Assembly (NCBI GenBank): GCA_004431415.1
Contig: QPMI01000542.1
Coordinates: 62,001-126,000 of the forward strand
Origin: Cyanophora paradoxa
Lineage: Eukaryota > Glaucocystophyceae > Cyanophorales > Cyanophoraceae
Direction: 5' to 3'
DNA length: 64,000 bases
The position numbers and the translations under genes are program-made. Below the pieces are notes generated by a model that did no database searches, was not told the DNA's origin, and saw only the letters and a program-made list of their open reading frames with translations. Below, piece by piece: positions 42,760-50,765 of this stretch. Position 1 is the stretch's first letter; every line of letters starts with the position of its first letter.

Positions 42760-43364
42760 ACGCGGTCCGCGGTCGCGGCTTCATAAACAAGGACCTGAAA
42801 CGAATGATTCAATTCAACGAAAAGACGCATTAGATCTGCTCGAGTCGCTCCGCCATTGTATTCGTCAAAAACGCAGTTGAACTCTTTGACATTCGAGAGG
42901 ATCGACGAAAAGCATACATATTCGCAATTACGCCGAATCGTAGGACTGATTCCACAAAGACGTTGAGTGGTTATAAAAAGGCTGATGTTATAATGACGCC
43001 CACTAGTAAAAAGCTTTCGCATTAATCGGTCGCTGTGGACGTTCACAAGGTCATTATCGAGCAAATCATCTAGAACGATTGCAATCTTGCGCTCATCTTT
43101 CTTGCGTCGTCTTTCTTTTTGTCGCTCTAGAAGACGCTCAACCAAAACTGAATCCCATTCTTCCTGGATATTGCTTGAGTGAGTCGTGTCGTTCCACTGT
43201 TCTGTAAATGCTGTTGTGCTGAAGACGTAAATATCGTCTAGCTGCGGAGCTACTGCATTTAATACATGTTTAACGTAGGTGCTTTTGCCCGAGTTGGTGG
43301 GGCCGACAAACAAGAACCGTTTAGGCAGTTTTATTTCTGTAGGATCAAACAGTTTGATATCCAT
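42615..43364 (-). CDS. A32/FtsK-HerA-type DNA-packaging ATPase
   Basis: 249 aa, intact. Walker A GPTNSGKST at residues 21-29, Walker B IAIVLDDL at about 94-101, and a sensor-type strand ISLFITTQ at about 127-134 following SGRHYN, all as in the packaging ATPases of Polintons, virophages and nucleocytoplasmic viruses. It drives genome translocation into the capsid. Its ATG directly abuts the stop of the major capsid gene (TAG then ATG, no spacer), so the two may share a transcript. About 45 C-terminal residues lie in the antisense overlap with the ExoX-C-like gene. Confidence 0.9.
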   Translation of the reverse strand: MDIKLFDPTEIKLPKRFLFVGPTNSGKSTYVKHVLNAVAPQLDDIYVFSTTAFTEQWNDTTHSSNIQEEWDSVLVERLLERQKERRRKKDERKIAIVLDDLLDNDLVNVHSDRLMRKLFTSGRHYNISLFITTQRLCGISPTIRRNCEYVCFSSILSNVKEFNCVFDEYNGGATRADLMRLFVELNHSFQVLVYEAATADRVYSVQSFWNDFGSIALCARKKAARSKAGSQDCLSNQAVYSGRADAIHR

Positions 43365-44594
43365 CTAGAAGTTACTTACCTTTAGAGTTGACATTTGATA
43401 CGAGTTAATTACGAGAACATTGTGGCGCAGGACGTGGAAGTCGACAACTGCTGGCGCTGCGTTTGTGCAGCCGGTTACAGTTAGCGAGCAGTAGCTGCTG
43501 CTGGAATTAAAGAAGTCTGTGTAGCCGAGGACAGCGTTATGCAGTGAGTCTTTGCCAGATTTCGAAAGCACAATCCCATAGACATTTCCGTCCTCGAAGC
43601 CAAGGGCTGAATTACCAGTGGTTGCACCGCGGTATTGAGTTGGAATGTGATAGCACGATGATACAAACCCAGAGATTGGCTTATTGCTGATGTCGAGAGT
43701 TCGGTTGTTGTGCATGATCTCAAACGAATCGATTTTCAGCGCATTTCCGTTGCCAGCAAATGAATTGTGATTGCGAGTGCCCAGGTGATTCGCATTACGC
43801 ACTGTCATCAGGATCGCGTGCACAAGGCCGCTGACGTTGGCAAGGGAGATTTCGACTGCATTCCCCGCGTCGTCAGTCTTTAACTGCCTCGAGCGCTTTG
43901 AAATAATCTCGGTGAAAGGAATTCGAATACCACCGCTCTCGTTTGCAGATTTAAGCATAGACTCAGCCTCTTCGCTAGGGATATTCACGAACTGGCAAAC
44001 CAGGGCACAATCCGTTAGAGTTGCAACAGCACTAGCGACAGTTCCAACCACGCCAGCCGAACGGAAGTCAATTTCGACGGTTGGCATGTCAGCCAGTGCG
44101 AGCAGCGGGAAGTACGAATTGTCCCAGAGCTGGGAGGGGATCTTTAGTACGTACTCGCGACTCGCATCGAGAATCTCAAGAGCCGCGTCCTTTCCAAAGC
44201 CGTAGCTGCTAGCAAAAGCCTGGGCGGACGCAACGCTATTATCAATGAGCGCGTTCACAGTGAGCCAGTCTCCAGGGATCACCATCTTGAAGGATCCATG
44301 AACAAAGCGCACGTTTTCAATAAATGCACCAGCGCCATTAGGCAGCACCGAGGCGGCAGCTCCGCCAGCGACGCTGACCTTAAAGTATAGCGAGACACCG
44401 TTTAGAAGCTGCTTGCGCGGAAGGTCGAAAGCGGCAGTCTGCGCGAAGCCGTACGAGTTGCCTCGCGGACGGATCGTTTCAAGGAAAGGCTTGAACTTGG
44501 GGCTGACACCGACAGTGAGACCTGGGGATAAATAAAGTTCGCTTGAACCTTTGGTAGTGAGGAGCTCCTTTAGAGTTGTTCCTGCTTGCGCCAT
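43365..44594 (-). CDS. major capsid protein, double-jelly-roll type
   Basis: 409 aa, intact. Beta-rich, Ser/Thr/Gly/Asn-rich sequence without helices of note. Supporting features are the conserved-looking start (SSELYLSPGLTVGVSPKFKP), the strands GVSLYFKVSV, IPSQLWDNSYFPLLAL and MPTVEIDFR about midway, and a second, similar half ending VVDFHVLRHNVLVINSYQ. Length, position next to the packaging ATPase and divergence from the minor capsid gene are those of the Polinton-like major capsid protein, which forms pseudo-hexameric trimers of the icosahedral shell. The fold is inferred, as no short catalytic motif exists for this family. Confidence 0.78.
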   Translation of the reverse strand: MAQAGTTLKELLTTKGSSELYLSPGLTVGVSPKFKPFLETIRPRGNSYGFAQTAAFDLPRKQLLNGVSLYFKVSVAGGAAASVLPNGAGAFIENVRFVHGSFKMVIPGDWLTVNALIDNSVASAQAFASSYGFGKDAALEILDASREYVLKIPSQLWDNSYFPLLALADMPTVEIDFRSAGVVGTVASAVATLTDCALVCQFVNIPSEEAESMLKSANESGGIRIPFTEIISKRSRQLKTDDAGNAVEISLANVSGLVHAILMTVRNANHLGTRNHNSFAGNGNALKIDSFEIMHNNRTLDISNKPISGFVSSCYHIPTQYRGATTGNSALGFEDGNVYGIVLSKSGKDSLHNAVLGYTDFFNSSSSYCSLTVTGCTNAAPAVVDFHVLRHNVLVINSYQMSTLKVSNF

Positions 44595-44638
44595 TTGCTA
44601 TTATAGACCAGAAAATTTTCATGCATATTGTTGTAAAG
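44595..44638. promoter_or_regulatory. compact divergent promoter between capsid genes
   Basis: 44 bp (26 bp if the upstream ATG at 44621 is used) separate the divergent major and minor capsid starts. It is AT-rich with TGCTATTATAGACCAG, a plausible TATA-like core. Only position and composition support it. Confidence 0.3.
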
Positions 44639-45516
44639 ATGAAGCTCCGCGTAAATGTCGATTCTAGGGACCGGTTCGAAGGCACGTCCTCGAATTTCAA
44701 GATCAATCTCCCAAGGCCCCTCGTTAATGTAAAGTCGGTGCGAGTTGATTCGCTAGAACTGTTTCATAACATGTTCAACCTGTCCACACAAGCCGCAATT
44801 ATCACCGGCACCCTTGATCCCTCTGGCGTTGAGAAAACACGTGCCAACACTTTCAAGCCCGGAGTCTATACGCCAACCTCCCTTGCAAACTATCTAAGCA
44901 CGCTTCTTAAAACCCAGCAGTATAGTTACGGCGGAACTACTTATCAGCGCAAGTTCGTCGTTCAGTTCGAAGAGATCTCAATGCGGCTTAGGTTCCTGTG
45001 TGAAGCGGACTTTATTTTGAGCTTCACATCGGCCGAACTATCGAACCTGCTCGGGTTTGCGAAGACTCTCAGTGACCTTTCCAGTGAGCTTGACACACCT
45101 GAGACAATCGATGGCGTACAATATTCGTACGAGCTGTTCAGCGATATGCCAGTTGATCTACTTTATCACACGTATTTGTTCCTGTACATTCAGCAGATCA
45201 AAGGCCCGATCTTGACACTTAACCCCTATACAACGGGCTCGATCGCAAAGATTCACATCGACTCAAAATTCGGGAGCTCATCAAGTTCACATCTGAGGAT
45301 CGTGTTCCCGTCACAGGCTTCGATCGAAACGCTGAGCTGTCTGAACTTGACATATCGCTGCGCTATCATAATGGAACAGACGCTGTCACAAACACAGAGT
45401 TCTCGTTCGTGCTAGAGTTCGATATCGAGGATGTCTCTTACACGTCTGCTGCTGCTAAATCCGCAATTAAGAATGCAGCCAGCGAGTACGTCCCCTTCGA
45501 CAGATCGTTCGCATAA
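44639..45516 (+). pseudogene. minor capsid (penton-like) protein, one frameshift
   Basis: The frame from 44639 reads LRVNVDSRDRFEGTSSNFKI then LPRPLVNVKSVRVDSLELFH, the start typical of the Polinton/PLV minor capsid (penton) protein: a 'SRDR..GTS.NF...LP' block followed by a strand, then PGVYTPTSLANYLSTLL. Near 45270-45275 the sense shifts: the annotated frame becomes Ser-rich and stops at 45415, while the neighbouring frame continues with ELSELDISLRYHNG and TEFSFVLEFDIEDV, the expected last strands, to TAA at 45514-45516. A single-base change explains this. In-frame ATGs at 44621 and 44639 are both possible starts. The protein would form the five-fold vertices. Confidence 0.75.
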
Positions 45517-45542
45517 GTTTTTTCCCACTGCTTAGTTAAAAG

Positions 45543-46190
45543 ATGCCTCCGCGAAAGAAGTCGACAGACATGCAGTCTCGGCTGCGCACTCCGCAGCTTG
45601 AAGTCGCTTCCAGCCCTACTAAGAAGAATCACATCGAGTTCTTGAGTGGTGATACTGGTGCTTACCCGCTAGTCCGTCGCGCTGGTGGCGGTGAGGGTGC
45701 ATCCATCGATTACGCTCTTACCGCCGACGAGAACGCTATTCTTGATAAGATCCCGAATTCGCGGACTAAGAAGACCAAGACTAGCAAGCTAAAGGATACT
45801 GACGATGGGCCGCTGTACATCTCAGAGACGGCTAATCGTAGCAGGTATTTCATTAAAACTGTGACCGGTCTTAAGACAGTTTCAAAGAAGCGAGCTAGTG
45901 ACCTTATAGCTGGCATCGCGGCTGAGACTAAGATGGAAAACAAGATTTTAAATGAACCGATCACGAAGACAAAGATCGAGAAGAAGGTTGCCCCTCCTGC
46001 AGCTGCTGTTCCTGCCAAGACGATCGTTGCGATCCCTGAGGTCGATGAGAATGCTAGCGAGCTGCCTGTAGCTAACGCATCGATCCTGCGCATCGCCTCT
46101 AGCAGTGCTGATCCTGTCGGGCCGGCGATCGAGTACAAGCCAATGCTGAGCGGCTTCACTAAGCTAGGGCTCCGGCATCGCTGGGAGTGA
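45543..46190 (+). CDS. hypothetical 215-aa protein of the element
   Basis: Intact, 27 bp after the minor capsid stop on the same strand. The N-terminus is basic (MPPRKKSTDMQSRLRTPQ). The middle has RRAGGGEGASIDYALTADENAIL and ISETANRSRYFIKTVTGLK, followed by a Lys/Ala/Pro-rich hinge and a short C-terminal SILRIASSS. No domain recognised. The position after the capsid gene and the basic, low-complexity make-up would fit a virion or core protein, but nothing proves it. Confidence 0.7.
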   Translation: MPPRKKSTDMQSRLRTPQLEVASSPTKKNHIEFLSGDTGAYPLVRRAGGGEGASIDYALTADENAILDKIPNSRTKKTKTSKLKDTDDGPLYISETANRSRYFIKTVTGLKTVSKKRASDLIAGIAAETKMENKILNEPITKTKIEKKVAPPAAAVPAKTIVAIPEVDENASELPVANASILRIASSSADPVGPAIEYKPMLSGFTKLGLRHRWE

Positions 46191-46240
46191 CCGAGTGGCG
46201 CAGAGAAAGTCTTACCCGAAAAATGGTCGAATTACAGTAA

Positions 46241-46365
46241 GCTAGCATAAAAGTGAAGTATTAGTTTCTAAACTTCTATGCTGGCATAAAAGTGAAGTAT
46301 TAGTTTCTAAACTTCTATGCTGGCATAAAAGTGAAATATTAGTTTCTAAACTTCTATGCTGGCAA
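46241..46365 (+). repeat. 39-bp tandem repeat, three copies
   Basis: Units of GCTGGCATAAAAGTGAAG followed by TATTAGTTTCTAAACTTCTAT. Each contains the small palindrome GTTTCTAAAC. The copies differ by single bases. Located just after the last gene of the element. Confidence 0.9.
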
Positions 46366-46394
46366 TGTCCAGAAGTATTAATATATATTAAGTA

Positions 46395-46605
46395 ACTTCT
46401 GGGCAATGCCCAAAGGTAATATCTATTCTTTTAATACTTCTGGGCAATGCCCAAAGGTAATATCTATTCTTTTAATACTTCTGGGCAATGCCCATAGGTG
46501 ATATCTATTCTTTTAATACTTCTGGGCAATGCCTATAGGTAATATCTATTCTTTTAATACTTCTGGGCAATGCCCATAGGTTATATCTATTTTTTAAAAA
46601 ACTTC
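46395..46605 (+). repeat. 41-bp tandem repeat with GGGCAATGCCC hairpin, five copies
   Basis: The hairpin core GGGCAATGCCC recurs at about 46400, 46442, 46483, 46524 (last base changed) and 46565, separated by AATATCTATTCTTTTAATACTT-type spacers given here in part. The spacers are nearly identical, so this is a tandem repeat rather than a CRISPR array. Confidence 0.92.
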
Positions 46606-46619
46606 GAGGCATGTCCACA

Positions 46620-47035
46620 AGTACTTTGGACAAATGTTCACGTCCAGAGGTCGCTAAGCGACTTTGGACAAAAGTTCACGTCCAAGATCCTCAACCCTGC
46701 TGGCACATCCCAACGCATGTTTTGCACAATCCAACCTCTAGTATAGCCTCGTTTGCACTATTGGAGATGTCTGCACGAGTTGCTAGCTGACTTGGGTGTC
46801 GTTCTGGAGTTCGTGACTTTGGACAAAAGTTCACGTCCAAGATCCTCAACCCTGCTGGCACATCCCAACGCATGTTTTGCACGATCCGACCTCTAGTATA
46901 GCCTCGTTTGCACTATAGGAGACGCCTGCACGAATTGCTAGTTTACTTGGGTGGCGTTTTGGAGTTCGTGACTTTGGACAAAAGTTCACGTCCAAGGTCG
47001 CCTAGTGACTTTGGACAAAAGTTCACGTCCAAGAT
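46620..47035 (+). repeat. about 155-bp direct repeats with GGACAAAAGTTCACGTCC hairpins
   Basis: A unit beginning GACTTTGGACAAAAGTTC recurs at 46660, 46815 and 46969, with a further short copy at 47007 and a variant at 46625. The inverted GGAC...GTCC ends make each a small hairpin. The first two units also share the long stretch containing CAACGCATGTTTTGCAC. Confidence 0.9.
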
Positions 47036-47077
47036 CTCCAAGCTTCTAGGCAACCTCACTCATAGGTGTCAGATCGC

Positions 47078-47518
47078 TGATTCACAGACCGGCGCTATCA
47101 TCCACACAGTATTATTGACTAACTAGAACCTAAACTCGCATATGCAATCAGCTTCGATTATATAGTTTTATCGTCTAGCTAGAACCTGGAAACCTCTCCG
47201 CTATTTAGATAGGAAGAACACAGTATTAACGCCTAGCTGCTGATTAAGCTATCTCTGCAGACCGTCGCGTTGGGGGCCCGTCTCAAATCACTGCTATATC
47301 TTTTGCAAGATCGATTGGAGTAGACGTTAGATACTACCTAGCGGTTGCTGGATGGAAGGGGAGGTAGACCAGAGGGAGAGAAGGGCGGTAGACGTAGCGA
47401 GAGAGTGGGAAAGAATGAGGGCTGGGAAGGCGCTGGAGTGGGTGGGATGGGGTGGTTTTGGAGGGGTGAGGGTGGCAAAGAGGGCGGGCCCACCCTGATG
47501 GGGGTACTCTCATTTTTT
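47078..47518 (-). repeat. right terminal inverted repeat (441 bp)
   Basis: The reverse complement of 36008-36448 with very few mismatches, ending CTCATTTTTT before the GCTAGC target duplication. The same length on both sides indicates well-preserved ends. Confidence 0.95.
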
Positions 47519-47524
47519 GCTAGC
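47519..47524. repeat. right target-site duplication GCTAGC
   Basis: Right-hand partner of 36002-36007. The following host text TTCATGTTTTAAGGAGTGCG is the same as that after the empty sites at 53371 and 59239. Confidence 0.9.
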
Positions 47525-47621
47525 TTCATGTTTTAAGGAGTGCGAGTCACTGAGCGGCTGAACACCTTATCCTGTTCGAATTCGAATTCCTTGAACGCCT
47601 GAATGGATCCGAGGTGCTACA

Positions 47622-49586
47622 CTACCCGTAGAAAATCCGGGTGCGAAGGAGGGTGGCCTTCAGTTCTCTACGGCTGTCGTCGTCAAGCGCAGCGGCCGCC
47701 TTATCCGTGATTACAAGCCGCCGGAGATGCTTCAGGGAGGAGACGGCGACGAGTCCGCTCGCAGAGCCGAGGGGGAGCGGCGACTGGACGGTGAGCGTCT
47801 GGAGGATGGCACATCGGACGCAAGACGCTGCACATGCAGCAGAGGATCAGAGGCCACCTGCCACGTGCACAAGCAGATCGATCAATCAGTCAATATATAT
47901 TAGCTCACCTTCAGGATAGCGCCCGGGAGTACAAGTTCTGTGCCGCGATCGTTGCCAGTACCTTTACAATGCAGGGTGAGGGTCTTGAGACGCGTCCACT
48001 GCTTCAATGAGAGTTCGCTGAAGGCTACGAGAGTTCCAGGCTGTACGCCGAGAAAGAGATTCTGCTGAGAGAGTAAAGGGTGTGGCGAAAGCTGAGAGGG
48101 TGGAGGGCCAGGCCCTCACCGTGAGGGTGGGAAGGTTCGAAACTGCAGCAGCAAAAGATGTCAATCCGGCTTCGCTGCGATCATAGTAATTGAGAACAGC
48201 TGCCCGCAGGCTGCCAGCAAAGGACAGCAGCGACGACACGTCTGCCGGGCCTCTCATGGACATATTCAGGCAGATGTACTCGAGCTGCCGCATGCCGCTG
48301 AGGAAGCTGGTGTGCTTGTGCCATAATTGGACAGCGTACGCTGCGCATGCCGATCGCCAGAGAGACTGTGAGTTTAGATGCGCGCAAGCATCGTCAACAT
48401 AAATCAATTTTCTTACCGCGCAGAGAAGAGAGGCTGGAGAGCGGCTGCAGGTCCGCTTCGGAAGCTTTTGGCCAGGATCTCGAAACCACACCAGTACTGT
48501 TGTAAAATTCTGTTGTTGAAGTTGTGGATTGCAGTATTGGCGGGTTATTTATAGATGCCCCTTCTATCCAGCATAATATTGTTTTACACGTAACCGAGGG
48601 CCGCGGGCCAGAGACTCTGTTGTTTTTTCCTGTTATCGTTTTTTATCTATAAGACTATATCGAAAGATCTAGAAGATTATATTGTGAGTTTGGACTCACC
48701 TAGTTCGAGTTGCTCCAGCTGCAGGAAACCAGCGATCGAAGAGCAGACGGGAAGGAGAGGGCCATCAATAATGACGCCGCAACTCAGCCGCTTCAGCGTG
48801 CGGGCCAGCGGTGCGAGGGCCTGAAGAGTCTCAAGGGTCATCGGCAGGCTGTAGAATTGCGTCAGTCAGAAGTACGGATACGGGAGTCCGGTTTGCGCAT
48901 GCTCGGCCCACTTGTTGATTTCCAGAGCTTGCAGTGGAAGCGACGCTAAAGCTTGCAATGAGCCCTGCACAAACGTCCCCGTCACCCGCCGCGCATTCTG
49001 CTGAAGCCAATCGTCTGATTCTCCTTTCAGGAGCAGCTACAAGAGCAGTTAAAAACCAGGAAAATAGAAAATAGAGGATAGAGATAAATAAATGATTACC
49101 TGCTCAAGATTAGAAAAATGATGAAGCGCAGGAAGTATGCCCGGGGGATGTCGCCTTCAAACATGATGCTGAGCTGCGTGAGCTGCATTCCAAAAGCTTC
49201 AAACAGCTTCTTGAACGAATGACTGCTGAGCTCGCCGTTCGCCAGAAAAAGAGAGCGCAGAGCTTCCCGTTGCTTCTCTGGCTGATCGAGGAGCGCTTGA
49301 ACAGCTTTGTCACTGGCTGGCTGGATGCGAATGCGCTGCCAGAGGCTGGGCTGCTGAGCGAGGTGGCGGAAGCGGCGGGAGACGTGGCTGAGCTGCACGA
49401 GCTTGTCGAGATACTGATCGGTGCAGCGGCGGGAATCAGAGTAATCTCCGATTGACCCGATCTCGATGAAGATCCACTCCGACGCCTGGCCGATGATGCG
49501 CGTGACGAGGTCGTCTGGCAGCGCATCGAACGGGCTGCCGCCGGCCGCCATCGCCGCCGCCACGCGCGAAAGCGCCACCGCGGAGG
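47622..49586 (-). pseudogene. F-box/LRR gene, unit 1, two homopolymer frameshifts
   Basis: Same exon order as unit 2. The F-box exon starts at 49586 and reads [45 protein letters not shown]. Relative to unit 2 there is one G fewer near 49145 (so DIPPGILPALHHF is lost and the frame reads DIPRAYF) and one G fewer near 47810 in the last exon. Both lie in short G runs, so they may be assembly errors rather than true lesions. If real, the product would lose its LRR region. Confidence 0.65.
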
Positions 49587-50760
49587 CTGCGGATCGGGAA
49601 GAGATGTCAGAGGTTCAGGTTCGTCTTGCGAGAGAACTCGGATAAGCGCGAGCAGGCCTAAGCGGCCGCGGCCGCGGCAGCCGAGACTTCGAAATTCGAA
49701 TGCGCGCGCACCCTGCAGCGCTAGCTGGCCGGCCGCGGCCGACGCTGTGGCCGCGCTCGACGAAGACGAGTCCGCAGAGACGGTACCGCCTCCTGCTCAC
49801 GCAAGTCAGCGAAGGGCCACGCGGAGCTCGAAACGCGGCGGCGTGGCTCAAGCTCGCTGACCTGCCGCCGGCGCATCTCCCGCCCTCGCCCGCTTCGCCG
49901 CCCGCTCGCGTGCCATCTGCCCCGAGAGCACTCCAGGTACGCACGAAAGCGTGGCCTGCGATGGTCGTCAGCGGCGCGCGGCAGTCGAGCGGGCGAGTCG
50001 GACGTTGCCAAAACAGCACACCTTCACCAAGCGAGCGCCTACTCGCACTCGCGTCGCGGCGCTCCCTCCGGGTAGCACGGTTGTGGCGGGACCAAGCTGG
50101 TCGTACGGGTACAGTGCCGAAGCGGACTGCGCAAGGGATCCCAGGATTCCCAGCTTCTCCTCGCGAGTCGCGACTCCCGCCGAACATGCGGTGCAGCGAA
50201 TCTCGATCGGAGCGCAGGCGATCGGCTCAAAACGTGCTCGCGTGGCGAATCGATAGCTGCGGCTCGTGCGGCCCAAGCGCGTTCTCCTCGCGACATCGGC
50301 AGGGGGCGGTCCCGGCCGCGGTAGCGGTCGGTGGGAAAAGGGCCTCGCGCTTCGTTCATGATCAGGTCCGGATGCGCGGCGTGCAGGGCGCCGCTTCCTG
50401 CCCTCGCCCACCTTCCCCGCAGACCCGGTGTTGACAGGACCGTCGTCAGGCAACCGCTCGCCAGGGGCGCAGCGGCTGCGAGGGCCGCCGGTTTCCGATC
50501 GGCGGCGCAGCGAGCTGCCAGCGCACCGCGCCGCCCGAGGCCTCCCCGCAGGTTTCACGCACCCGTGGCTCGGCAAGCCTCCCCGCTCCGGCTCCGCTAG
50601 CGAGCCGGCCGTCAGGCAAGCGGCCACCCGCCCGCTCCGCCCCAGGGGATCGGTGGGATCTCTCACCGCCCCGGGGCCGGGCCGCATGCGAGCTTAGGGC
50701 GCGGCGACGTAGCGCCCGGCTGGGGCCAGCGGCCGCTCGGACCACGGCGGTGGAGGCGAG
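49587..50760. promoter_or_regulatory. divergent region, unit 1
   Basis: Holds the promoters of the F-box gene and the partner, and probably the first exon of each. The plus-strand stretch YRLLLTQVSEGPRGARNAAA (about 49780-49840) followed by a CAG/GTACGC donor is conserved in all four units. Repeated at 55441-56614 and 61307-62476. Confidence 0.4.
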
Positions 50761-50765
50761 GGGCG

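Larger units (their letters stand above)
36008..47518 (+). mobile_element. Polinton/Maverick-type endogenous virus, 11,511 bp
   Basis: Bounded by perfect inverted termini (AAAAAATGAG / CTCATTTTTT), 441-bp inverted repeats and a 6-bp target duplication, the duplication size made by Polinton integrases. It carries the diagnostic set: protein-primed DNA polymerase B, rve-type integrase, A32/FtsK-like packaging ATPase, jelly-roll major capsid and minor capsid proteins. Accessory genes are HNH-AP2, an AT-hook-like protein, an ExoX-C-like protein and an unknown 215-aa protein. Genes are intronless and the GC content is visibly below the host flanks. It is shorter than typical Polintons (about 15-20 kb) and no Ulp1-like protease was found. 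Polymerase and minor capsid frames are broken, so this copy is probably not autonomous unless the breaks are sequencing errors. Confidence 0.95.

Noticed and set aside
46395-46605. CRISPR-like regular repeats
   Set aside because: Repeats and intervening text are both conserved from unit to unit, there are only five copies and no cas genes, and the DNA belongs to a eukaryotic viral element.
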